Shown: piece after piece, positions 36,144 through 46,985 of the stretch
How positions within the stretch are numbered: position 1 is the first letter of the stretch
Layout of the letters: every line of letters starts with the position of its first letter
Assembly: GCA_001695595.3 (NCBI GenBank)
Contig: MBPM02000023.1
Location: forward strand, 124,001 to 188,000
Length of the DNA stretch: 64,000 bases
Source of the DNA: Plasmopara viticola
Lineage: Eukaryota > Oomycota > Peronosporomycetes > Peronosporales > Peronosporaceae
Direction of reading: 5' to 3'
Translations under genes and position numbers: made by a program
Notes under the pieces: model-generated
What the model saw: the letters and a program-made list of their open reading frames with translations, nothing else
Databases searched by the model: none
What the model was told of the DNA's origin: nothing

Positions 36144-39100
36144 ATGAGCCCTACAGAGCAAGCCGCTCCGGCGTCGCCGAGCGTCGCAGACGTGGGGACT
36201 GCCTCTCGGGATCAGCAACAAGAGGCTCAACGTCTTCCACCCGCACACACGGGATCTTTTTTCTTTGACGGCGCGGGGCCAGGCTCGATCACTAGTGGTT
36301 TACCGCAAGTGGACTCAATTGACTATTTTGGTTTTCTGCACCACAACACGGATGATGACATTTTCGTTTTCAACGAGCCACCTGAGATTCGCGTGCTCGG
36401 TGGTCGTGTCGAAGATTCGTGGCCCACGCGCTACGTCGAGTACGACGTTGAGGTACGGCAAATTCCTAAGCCTATTTTTGCCATTTAGTGACTAATCCAA
36501 GGAAACTCTAGTTGAAATACAAGCAATTCAAGTGGAAAGTTGAAATTTCCAAGTCGTCGATTTCGAGTCTTTGGTTTTACATCAAAAGCCGGCCATATCT
36601 TCGCCATGCTCCATCTGCGCCTGAAGACGAGCGCGTAGCCCATGGATTGGGGGAGTCTGGAGTACCCGAGCACACGAACGCTCCGACAGAGTCTCGATGG
36701 CCACAGCTCCGTAAACTCTTTTTGACGTCTGCTGATAAATCAGTGGGTTCGGACATGGTCGCCCTTGTCCAGCAATTGTTAGTAGCCGTAGTGAAAGTGC
36801 CCCGGCTGCTTCGATCGCCATATGTTGCAGCAATGTTCCAGGTCAGCAATTCAACGTTTGACGATGAAATGGGCCGAACTTCTGTTCGTGAAGGCTGGTT
36901 AAAGATCCGTTTTTGGCTCAATGGCAATCGTGAAAATGTTCGTATCAACCGCGCTTCGGTCTCGTGGGACAATGAATGCTTTAATTGCATGTGTGTGGTT
37001 AAACGTATAAACTTTCGTGCTAAACGCTTGCGTTGGGTGTCTTTAAAGTCGTCAAGTATTGCTATTTTCGACTCAATCGAGGACACGGTCGCGCGCAAGG
37101 CATTTCTGTTTGATAGCAAATTCAACATTGAGCGTGGTCTGGCGAGCACAGGCTCTAGTACGACTCTAGTGGTTTCAAACGCTACTTATGTCCTCCAAGT
37201 AGAAGCCAAGTCGAAACATACGCTCAAAAAGTGGGCTAACGATATTCGTCGGGTAGCCGAAGTTTCAAGTTGGACTCAATCTCATCGGGATGGATCATTT
37301 GCAATTCCACGCAATCCTATGCACTTGACGTCGTTTGCGCAATGGTATGTTGATGGTTGTGGTGCGTATGAAGCCATTTACCATGCGATTTTGTCGGCCA
37401 AAAAGGAGATTTTTATAGCTGGGTGGTGGGTCTGTCCGACGATCCATCTCTTGCGCCCAGCCGAGCATCATCCGGAAGCAAGGCTTGATCTTGTGCTCCA
37501 AAAGAAAGCGGAAGAGGGAGTGCGAGTTTACGTCCTCATGTACAAGGAAATTTCGATGGCCTTGACGCTGAACAGCATGTTTTCAAAACAAGTTTTAACC
37601 AAGTTACACGAAAACGTGCACGTACTACGAGATCCTGACTTTTTGATGAAGCAACTTGGGTTGTGGTCTCATCATGAAAAGATTGTGAGTGTTGATCAAC
37701 GCGTGAGTTTTGTTGGCGGACTCGACCTTTGCTTTGGACGATGGGACACCCATAAACACGAGCTGTTTGACGAGCCTGGAAAGCCAACTGACTTTGTAGG
37801 CAAGGACTATTCAAATCCACGGATCAAAGACTTTGTAGAAGTGGACCACCCGGACGAAGACATGATTGACCGCAATGAAGTGCCCAGGATGCCGTGGCAC
37901 GATTGCCACTGCCGTCTCGAAGGGCAACCCGCTCGTGATGTCGCGCGTCATTTCGTGCAGCGTTGGAATTATTCCGTGTCGACGCGCAAGAAGTCACGAA
38001 AACTGCATCACCTTGTGCCCATGAAAGATTACGCGGTCACATCGATTAATAAGAAGCGCGACCCACGCAAGCTAAAACGGACATTCCAAAAGGCAGTGCA
38101 TGCTGTGCGAGCGATGGGTGGCTTGGCAAAAGGTCATGCAAATTCTGACAATCGTGGATTCAACAGTGATCGCCGCATGGCGCGCATGTTGAGCAGCCAA
38201 CAGGAATCAAGCAACGTGCCAATTCTTCAAGACGATAACGAGCAAGCGGTACTCGATCTATCAGATGATGATGAGGATAAAGACGATGATTTTGAAAAAC
38301 ACAAGAAAAAAGTCGACGCTCGAGGATTCCGAGTAAATACGCAAATTTTACGCAGTTTATCCTTGTGGTCAGGTGGCGTGGCCACGGAACGCAGTATCCA
38401 GAACGCATATGTTCGTCTTATCGGCTCGGCGCAGCACTTTGTGTATATCGAGAACCAGTTTTTTGTGTCTGGACTGGAAGGTGATCACGGAGTCTCGAAT
38501 CGCATTGCCAACGCTTTGGTCGAGCGCATTCGTCGCGCGTCGGACAATAACGAAAAGTTTCGCGTGATTGTCCTAATGCCGCTATTGCCAGCTTTTCCAG
38601 GGAAGCCGGACGATAAGGATGCAAGTAGTTTGCGTGGTGTGATGCATTGGCAGTACCGATCCATTTGTCGTGGCGAGCATTCAATCTACCAGCGTCTGTA
38701 CGAAGAGCTCGAAGATGACGATCCATTCAAGTACATTGCCTTCTACGGTCTGCGTAATCACAGTGCTCGCGAGGATGCGCAAGCTCAGACCGAAGAGATC
38801 TATATTCACAGCAAGGTGATGATTGTAGATGACCGAGCTTGTATCATTGGCTCTGCAAATATCAACGATCGCAGTATGTGCGGAGATCGTGATTCCGAAA
38901 TTGCTGTGCTAGTAGAAGACCACGAGATAGAAGAGGAGATTGCCATAGCCAACGGCGCATACAATGTTGGCAAGTTTGCACACTCGTTCCGCATGAAGCT
39001 TTTTGAAGAACATTTTGGCGTGCAACCTGGTACTCCGTTGTATCAAAAGTACCAAGACCCGGTGAACAAGGAAGCGTGGTTCTCCATGCAAGAGCAGGCC

Positions 39101-39538
39101 ATGTCAAACCATCAGATTTACGATTCAGTGTTTGGGTGTCTGCCTTCTGATAGCGTGACAAGCTTTGCACAGATCGACTCGCACATTCAATCCGCACAGG
39201 GCCTCGACGCATCCGGTCGTGGTGCAGAGGAGGCCCTTGCTGCGGCAATGAAGACCGACACGACGGATGTTGCTAGCAACGATGGGTATTCAAGCCGCGT
39301 TTCTTCAATAAGCGATCGGGTCGCTTCGCCACAAAGCGACTCAAGAGGAGCGAGCACGCGCGGACGCAAGTCGGTCTTTAGTGGCGCCATGAATGTCAAT
39401 ATGAAGGAAAGGTCTCACATTGCACAAAAGAAGCACGAGTTAAGCAACGTCCAGGGTCACATTGTGTACTTTCCACTCAAGTTTCTCGTGGACGAGCAAC
39501 TGGAGCCAAAGCTGTTCCCGGCCGAACTCTTTCAGTAA
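36144..39538 (+). CDS. PX-PH-type phospholipase D
   Basis: Hydrolyses phosphatidylcholine to phosphatidic acid and choline at membranes. Two exons, 36144-36452 and 36512-39538, are joined over a 59-nt GT-AG intron (phase 0), giving 1111 aa. A PX-like domain spans about residues 77-217 and a PH-like domain about 230-353. The first HKD motif is H491-x-K493-x4-D498 in HHEKIVSVDQ followed by a GGLDLCFGRWD segment. The second is H869-x-K871-x4-D876 in YIHSKVMIVDD followed by GSANINDRS. Both catalytic motifs are complete. Between them lies a long linker with an acidic run (DDEDKDDDFEKH) and basic patches. The C-terminus beyond residue ~1000 is Ser-rich. The PX-PH-PLD order is that of eukaryotic phosphatidylinositide-regulated PLDs, and oomycetes carry expanded PLD families. 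The ATG precedes an Ala/Pro/Ser-rich leader. No signal peptide is seen. Confidence 0.92.
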
Positions 39539-42500
39539 CTAAGGCTACAATTATGCTTTTTCTATCAACTTCTTTATTTAGCTTACAATGTTTCTGGGTT
39601 ACATTTCCACTTCATTACTCATTTTTATTACTATGATCACGCCACTAAATGAAAATATGCTATACGTACGGCGAGGATTATTTGATCGTGTATGTACCAT
39701 ACTCACGCTGGAAATAGCAAGCCGTGCGCACTGAGCGCTGAATTTTGCCAACTTGTCGGTGCGTCCGCCTTCTTAAGCTGGAACGTAATATCTTGTTGGT
39801 TGTAGGCTTACAAACTTAGCATGCACGTATACTATTACCGTAACTGCGTCTGACCATTTCACGAAAAATGCGCACCCTCACGGATGTCCATGCTTCAAGT
39901 AATTGGCCCTTCATCAGCGCCTGACGCAACAATTTCCGTTTTAGCCGATCCGGCGAAGGCCGTTATTGTTATATCGAAGTCTAAAGTAGACTGCAAATCA
40001 TTAATTACATGAGAACTCTATCCCTTTTTTTAATCTTCCGAATTCCTTCACTGTTGACGATTGGGTACCGTCGCCATTCGTTTGGCGCTTCTGAAGTTGG
40101 TTTTAAGCATTAAAACTTTTCTTTTGTCAAGGTCCGTTGCATTCTCCCCATTTTACATCCAACAGGAGAGAGAGGAGTGTTATCATCACTTTAAGAAGTC
40201 AGTTTAGTAGATATACACATTAAATGGGCAGTGAAGTAGGCTACCGGTCGGCCAGATCATTATAGTTGACAAATTCAAACCCATATAGTTTGCTGAACCA
40301 TTAGTGCCTGTACATCAAAACCGGCATCTGAGTCAAAGGCTGCGCTTGCACTGTGGGGGTGGAGCAAAGGTAGTTCACGCGCCAAAGAGCCGCTCGGGCA
40401 AATAAGGCTCTATCCCCCGAGGTGCGGCCACACATCGGTGAGGCGCAAGAGCACGAATAGCAACCACAGTGGAATAAACATCTTTTTGTATTAAATCTGC
40501 AGGCGACTTACAAGTTCGTGCGCGACAAGCTGGCTGTGACTATGACATTGGGGCTTCGACCTCAACGATTTCATTGTGATGCGCGCGCATATTTGACAGC
40601 CGGAATGTTGGTTCGTAAAAGTTCTCTGTGCTCACTAAACTACTCAAAAGAGCGAACGATCAGTGGCGGCATACAGATGGTACTCACGCGTCATGATACA
40701 TCTGAGAAAAAAGAAGTGTTTTCTACGCCCGTACAAGAAGCTGTACTCTTTGGTGGAATATTGCATCCCTGTACGAGCTCGCCTAGTGAAAGGCCTCGTC
40801 ATCGGCTGGAAGCAGACGATCGTCTTGCAACCCATGGCTGCAACATCGTGTTCCTGTAAGTACCACTTCCGTAACAGTTACCAGAGGCCTAAATTGAGCT
40901 CCGCTTGTTGGTGCTAGCGCGAGCGCAGCTCTGCGATGACGCTAATCAGCACGATAAAAAGGGTGTGCAGAACAAGGGCCTTTATTCTTTTGATCATTCG
41001 GCTGTCCTTTCTACTTTACAGCATGCTGGGCTTAACCCAGGTGACACAGTCGCGCAAGCATGCTCTCAAGGTGAAGTGGCACTCCCTTTTTTCCAAGGAG
41101 AAAAAATGCAGAATGTCCTCGCCTCAATCAGTGCACAACGTGCTCTTCACTATAATGTCGCTCTCGACCGACGTCTGATGGCAAAGATTGGGATCTGGCA
41201 AAAAAGTGCGCTAACGACCTCGGCCGTCTTTCTCATGACATGCAATGAGTGCTGCAGCATCGCGACGTCCCACCAGATCTCGAGACACAAACGCGTAGTC
41301 TCATTGCTTTGCGATCAAGCCGCTTAGGCGCGCCCAGTTGCTGTCCTCCATGCTTATTTCAATGAATACACAACCGTAGTATCGGCCTCTCATGTTTGCG
41401 CTTGCGTACGACCGGCGCCAATGCTCTCTTGTATACCTGGCCCGACTTTTGTCGAGCTTGAGAAAGCCCACATCAAGCACTACCTATGTTTGTATGGGTA
41501 AAGATATATCAAGCGTATGCGCAAAGCTTCTTTTGGCTACGATCCTGAATGAATCAATGAAGTGCAGGTCTTATAGATGGCGGAAGATGTAGTATTCAAA
41601 AACATCGAACTTCAATCTTAGTTTTCATCTTATATTTTCTTTCCTTTCGGTTAGTATTTCTGCTGATAATCTTGACTATCAGTCATTCTGTCAATCACGT
41701 ATTTCAAGACAATGAGGAGAAGCATGCTGTAGCAACGACTTGCTGGATTCTCGCACACTCTCGTAGTACAGCTCAGACAACGAAATCCACCTGCCCTGGC
41801 TGACCATCAGCCTGCATATGTTTCATTGTAGCTATATTCAACCTAGTGCTTAGCATCTCATTCACACTCTCCCAAAACGACTATGCAAAGCGGGGTCTTT
41901 TTCTGATACAATTGACTCTGGGAGCCCATACTGTCGATTTTTTATTGAATATTGTTATAAGCGTTGCTGCTTTGACTCCGTCAAGCGTGTCCGACATATA
42001 AATAAATTGTCACATTTATGACAAGCTGATCTATGGGGCATGGGCCTTTAAATCGCTACCAAATATGGGTTCTTTCCAGGTCGTCCATCTCTTTTGACGA
42101 AATTGACCGCCAAGCGATGTAACATAGCTCTTGCAAGCTTTCGCTCGATTTATAGTTTATGTGACAATGCCTCAGCCACGGTATTGCTTTCCTAATTTCA
42201 TTTAAATAAATACTGTACTTTAGCAAGCTCATTGCGTAGTCGAGTCAGTCAGCGGTCTCTTGTCTTCCGCGCCAGGATCATCTCGATACGCTTGTGATCC
42301 GTTTTGACCGTAAATGGTAAAGCGAGAAAATACTCACGCCATACTTTTAGCGCATGCACGATTACAAATAGTTCCTACTCACAAACAGGGTGGTTCAGTA
42401 CGGCTAGCTTGGATGATACCTCATGTATCGACCAAGTCATTCATGACAGTGCCGATGGTATCAAGCCATCGTGCGAGCAAGTCAAGACTTAAACGCCAAA

Positions 42501-43883
42501 GCCGTTTAGAAAGAGTGAGAACAATAATGTCGACTCAACTAAATCAGCAGCATGTGGCACTTGTAATGATGTCAGCCACATATTTTTGCAACGTACCGCT
42601 CCTAAATGAAGTATCGAGTAGAGCTATTACTAGCCCAGTGCCAAGTTGCTTAGGCCTTTTTATCAGAGTATACAGCTGCAAGAGCGTTTATTATTTATTA
42701 ACAGTAGACGATGTCAGGGGGTGCATTTCTTTAAGCAAGCTGAGTGTAACGAAAAACTCAAGGGAGTCCATTGAGGAAAAACTAATTAAAAAATGGTGTA
42801 TCTCGACTGCATATCGTATTCAAAAGTCTGTAGCTTTTTTAAAGAGAATTTTTTTTCAGATATATGTAACTCATATTTAAGCTCGTTTTGTTACAGTTCA
42901 AGAATGTGGGCATAGGCCATGCAACCACTTACCTAAATCTAGTTTGTTTTTCCTGACTCCGTTCAATAACAACGCTGAGAATGTCAGCTACACAATAACG
43001 CATCTCTTCAAAAGCTAACAAGTCGTAATAGAAAATTTAGCATTGCAAAATACTTCAGCTGAGTCGTGGTCGTGACAGTGCTAAAAACACTCGCACGGGT
43101 ATTCTCGTACTGGCAAGCTTCTGTGCTGCATGTTAATCACTGCTATGACCAAGCCATCTTATCCTATATATATAGGTTAAGAGTGAAGGTATCGCTCATT
43201 CATTTGTATTTGGAATGCATTTGTTAGTAGATAAGGAAGCTTCTGGTGCACGACAAACACCCTATCGTTGATTTAATTGATCTGCATACTGGGGCATTTG
43301 AAATAGGACAACCAATAAATTATTGTACACATCGATCTTACAACGAGTTAAAGTTTAGATCCATTGTTCATTAGACGATCGGATGTCTTTCCTCAAGCTT
43401 TATCTGAGTAAGGTACTGTGTGCTTCCGTCACATCTGAGGTCGAACAAGGCTGGGTCGAATTCGTCTACAGTAAGGTCGGCTTGAGTTAAAAAGTTGCTC
43501 TATTTTCTCGTTAAGAGCTGTGGTCACGCATAATTTCAGATCACGAAGATTCGGTCGTTGATGCGCAAAAAGTTTCGGTCATCGGTAATCAAGTTCGGTG
43601 ATGGGTTTATAATTTTACAAAGTCGTGAAGAAAATTGAGCTTACGCGGAGAAATGAATTGTGTTTAAGCGAGGCGCTTGCCAATTAATTTTACCTTGTTG
43701 GTTTTTTCCCCCAACATGAATTTGATTGCTTATCATAGATTCATGTGATCAACATTGAAAAGTATTGGCCAGGAAACATGATCGGCATCTCATGAACTTT
43801 AACCTCTTTTTGCGAATAATGTTGTTATTGCGGTAGTCAATTTTGGCGTCCAAGATTTACACCGTTGACCAAAGAAGTGAAAC
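39539..43883. other. Gene-poor region with decayed coding and retroelement fragments
   Basis: Just after a CTGCAG acceptor-like site near 40502, the plus strand reads ATYKFVRDKLAVTMTLGLRP without an identifiable family. At about 41190-41330 another frame reads DLAKKCANDLGRLSHDM, stop, then VLQHRDVPPDLETQTRSLIA, again decayed coding sequence. A gypsy linker fragment lies near 42150 and an LTR-like block near 43060-43330. No intact gene is visible. Confidence 0.45.
42090..42190 (-). mobile_element. Ty3/gypsy fragment (RNase H-integrase linker)
   Basis: The minus strand reads TVAEALSHKL, a decayed ADALSR linker, with a nearby HRLAVNFVKRDG stretch. A block here (TCTTTTGACGAAATTGACC) also recurs with changes at about 53394-53425. 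An LTR-like block at about 43060-43330 could belong to the same relic. Confidence 0.45.
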
Positions 43884-43918
43884 TCGCCTTCTTGTATTGC
43901 AATACAAGCAGGAGGCGA
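43884..43918. repeat. Perfect 18-bp palindrome inside a larger inverted repeat
   Basis: CTTGTATTGCAATACAAG at 43891-43908 is a perfect palindrome. It is flanked by TCGCCT (43884-43889) and its complement AGGCGA (43913-43918), giving a hairpin-capable structure of about 35 bp. It lies just upstream of the IMP dehydrogenase pseudogene. Its function is unknown. Confidence 0.8.
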
Positions 43919-43973
43919 AGTCCAGCCATATAATAATAAGCTCATCAACTTGTTTGGCCTGTCATGGGTCTGA

Positions 43974-44490
43974 ATGAGCTCAAGTCGTCTAGTGTACGCG
44001 CAAAAGTCCTACGATCAAGTAGTGGGTCAGGTGACAAGATGTGTTCGGTGTTGTAGACCAGCTCGATCAATTAATCCACTGTCATGGACTAGCGTAACCG
44101 ATAAAAAAGCAAAATATACGGCAAGTGGCTTGTGCCTTCCGTCTTCGCGAACGTTGTTTGTGTCCATTAAACCAATCTGTTGCATCGGATACCGATCAGG
44201 CTATGCTGCGCATCGACGCGCTCGTAACTTCTGGCACTAATGTTATTTTGCTGGATGCCCGACAGGGTGATGCATTTGCTCATATCGAACTTGCAAAAGA
44301 TCGCTATTCTGTTTCCACACGTTGATCTCACTAAAAGGTGTATTAAAATGGCCATGTTTTTTGCTTTGACCCGTTTATCAGGCAGCTACAAAGGTTGGTA
44401 GTGATCACGTCGTTGCATACCAGCAGCTGAGCAATCTACCTGACACTGGTGTAGAATGGCACTTTTCAATCAAAAGAGAGAGCTGTCAAA
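43974..44490 (+). pseudogene. IMP dehydrogenase pseudogene fragment
   Basis: Pieces in the order of IMP dehydrogenase, the rate-limiting enzyme of guanine nucleotide synthesis, are spread over different frames. LSWTSVTDKKAKYTASG resembles the ALxSRTDxKKxxxxPLASK boundary after the CBS domains. DQAMLRIDALVTSGTNVILL followed by DARQGDAFAHIELAK resembles the (D)xERxxALVEAGVDVxVLDSSQGxSxxQIExIK segment. FPHVDLTK corresponds to the YPxxDxIGGN strand after a one-base frame change near 44305. VVAYQQLSNLPDTGVEWHF corresponds to the VVTxxQAxxLIDAGVDGLRVG segment. The NAD loop and the active-site Cys region are absent or unrecognisable. Stops and frameshifts make it non-functional. A full-length copy is expected elsewhere in the genome. 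Confidence 0.62.
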
Positions 44491-45055
44491 ATTGCCGGGA
44501 CAAAGCGATTTGTAGGTCGCTAATTCTATTAAATTATGTTGCATAAAGTATTCCGCCATTTGCTTAGGCTTCACGACGTGCACAGTGCACTTGTTAACAG
44601 TCACAGCACAAGATGTTGGAGGTGTCAATATAAGTAGTTTTGCTGCAACATTTTGTCGAGCAATTGCGCGAGCAACAGTACGTGTAGATGTTCAGGTCAA
44701 CTTTAATGCGCTTAAAGTGTCTCAGATGCATCGCGAGATTAGTGGTGGAATGTAAAAAATTTGCTGGTAAAGAAAAGGTGATGACCACAATGCCGCCAGG
44801 AACCTGTATGTGAATTTGATCATGGCGATTTATGCTTTTCACAGTACGTAACATTACACCTGAGCAGTTTGACGCTAGAATAAGGATCGCTTCACCATCA
44901 TTCATTACTTGAGAAAGGTCACATGAACCACCCCTAAATAATATTCTGAAGTTCTACTTAAGTTAAAGCAGAGGTTCATTTCATCCCTAAATTGTGGTTT
45001 TCGTTTCTACCAATAGAATTGCGTCAGCTACAAAAAGTCAGTCGCTAAAAAGACT
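44491..45055. other. Intergenic upstream of the RING gene
   Basis: The minus strand has a 103-codon open frame at 44594-44905, rich in Cys at its end, but without motif or splice support. The plus strand over the same bases also reads protein-like for about 40 codons. I cannot choose between them and annotate neither. The last ~150 bp should hold the promoter of the RING gene. Confidence 0.4.
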
Positions 45056-46184
45056 ATGTCGTCAACGCACGTGGAGCAAGAGCCGCCGCGCTTCTGGTGC
45101 CACCAATGCAGCGCAGCCATAAATACGCATGTAGACGAATCCAATGAGGAGATCTGCTGTGTTCAATGTGGTGGAAATTTTGTGGAGGAGATCGAAGAGG
45201 TGTGCCTCTCTTACTGGTATTCCGTCTATTATGCTTATTAGGCGCTGTTGTCCCATTTTATAGGACGACCCACCGCAAAATTTCCAAGTTGAGCAAGTCG
45301 AAAATACACATACACAGGAACAATCATCAGAAGTCTCTACAGGAGATACACGAGCTGAGATTCGCAATGAATTTGGGGGCACTCGACCATCACCAAGGTT
45401 TGCTTTCAACTCGTCTTTTGTAGTTGATTAAGGTGTTTCGTGATTTTTAGTGAATGTTTTGTATAGACCGACAGCTGTAGCTACAACTTTTGCTGCTTTA
45501 GATGACGGAAGGGATGGGCCTTCAACACTACCTGAGTTAGTTTTTCTAGGTTATGTGTACATTCGGGGACTAATGCTACAGAATAATAATGCTTCTGAGC
45601 AGCTTGCTACAGCTTTTATCGGGTGGTGCTGGACGGAATACACGCTTTATTAGCAGCACTGGAAATCCCGTTGAGTTTTTTGTCAGTGAGTCGGGAGACG
45701 GAAGAGACCCAATGGGCATTTTGGATGCTCTGGGCGGTATGTTCCCGGTACTGGCCAGTAATCCGGGCGACTACGCGTTCGGAAACATGGCGAATGTGAT
45801 AAGCCAGCTCATGCAAAATGACTCTAATAGGGTGAGAAGATTTTAAGTGCTGGCAAATTGGATTAGAAATTGATATGCTGTCAAATTTGAAACTTTGCTG
45901 TTGAGTTTCAGCATGGAGCTCCTCCTGCTGCTAAGGAGATTATTGAAAAGCTTCCAAAGGTACAGATTACTCAGCTTGAAGTGGATGGTTGTGCCGAGTG
46001 TCCCGTTTGCAAGGACTTTTTTGCTGTAAACGACGAGGTTCACCGCCTACCATGCGAGCACAATTTTCACCCAGATTGTATCCTGCCCTGGCTTAAGCAG
46101 CATAACTCGTGCCCACTTTGCCGCTTTGAGCTGCCTACCGATGACCAAGATTATGAGAGAAGACGCGCTGCTTCCTCCACATAA
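45056..46184 (+). CDS. RING-H2 E3 ubiquitin ligase, RNF115/126-like
   Basis: Five exons: 45056-45199, 45264-45397, 45467-45535, 45582-45831 and 45912-46184. Introns are 64, 69, 46 and 80 nt, all GT-AG and phase-consistent, giving 289 aa. The N-terminus carries a zinc ribbon (C15-x2-C18 and C35-x2-C38), as in RNF115/126 and plant BTL-like ligases. The middle has GGAGRNTRFISSTGNPVEFF and a DYAFGN segment typical of this family. The C-terminal RING-H2 has C229, C232, C247, H249, H252, C255, C266 and C269, the full C3H2C3 set. It is expected to act with an E2 to ubiquitinate substrates. The zinc ribbon in relatives binds ubiquitin. The 46-nt third intron has a CTAAT branch-like sequence 8 nt before its AG. 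The 3' end is a plain TAA after a basic tail. Confidence 0.85.
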
Positions 46185-46570
46185 GGCTGTCAAACGAGAC
46201 TCAAATTTATTTCAAGCGTGTCACAAGACATGTGGAGGAATTGAGTCATTTTAACTGTATTAGTATTTGGTCATGCCACAAAGTGCATTATGCAAAAAGA
46301 CAAGATTTGAAACACTGGGGTATAAAACAAGCGTGATTGTTGTCAAATGTTCTTCAGATCTTGTATTGGTGTCGTCGCCGATCGAAGAAATAGCGTAGAC
46401 AGCGAACAGCATCGTCTCGCGGCGCATTACAAATATAGAAAATATGAGTGTTATGCACTATGCGCCGCCTTAGATGGCCTGAGCTCGCGGATGCACGCCC
46501 AGAATCTAGCATTGCGACACTTAATAACGAAGGTTCGCGCGCGGGCCCGGGATCCTATTGAGGATACCTA

Positions 46571-46985
46571 AGGGGTAGTCAAATAGTAGAGCAGAACGTG
46601 ACTACCAAAAGTGGCGAGCAAAATATATTTAAGCAGCCAAAGAAAGAATTAAAATTGCAAGGGTCATGTATCGTACCCACAAGTTTGACGTCTTAGAGTC
46701 TGTGTAAGAGATCGATAGCTATATTAGCTAAATTTGTTTGCCTGAGAGCTAAAGTGCAGTTTGTGACCTGCAGAGTCCTTGTGAGAATAAGCAAGGGATC
46801 AGATAGTAGAGCGGTACATTGCTGCTAAGGGTGACGACCAAAAGATGATTAATGAGGAATCGAGAAGTGTTAAGATCGTAACCACAAGTTTGACGTTTAA
46901 AAAGTAGTAAATAGAGAAGATTACCTGTTGTGTTGGATATCGAATAGCTGGCTGAGAGTCATACTGCAGTTTTTGACTTGTGCTC
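46571..46985. repeat. Diverged tandem duplication, ~225-bp period
   Basis: Two direct copies, about 46571-46775 and 46796-46985. Shared blocks include ATAGTAGAGC, GACTACCAAAAG/GACGACCAAAAG, CCACAAGTTTGACGT, a GCTGAGAG/CTGAGAG block and TGCAGTTT-TGAC. Divergence is roughly one third by eye. No coding frame is shared. It may be a relic LTR or satellite. Confidence 0.65.

Noticed and set aside
36577..37149. 190-codon minus-strand open frame inside phospholipase D
   Set aside because: It lies wholly antisense to a strongly supported PLD exon and has no family motif.
40502..40620. Similarity to the C-terminus of phenylalanine/histidine ammonia lyases
   Set aside because: Only a YxFVRxxL pattern agrees, which is too short to support a call.
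44594..44905. 103-codon minus-strand open frame upstream of the RING gene
   Set aside because: No homology, an odd Cys-rich end, and the opposite strand is equally protein-like. Cannot be supported.
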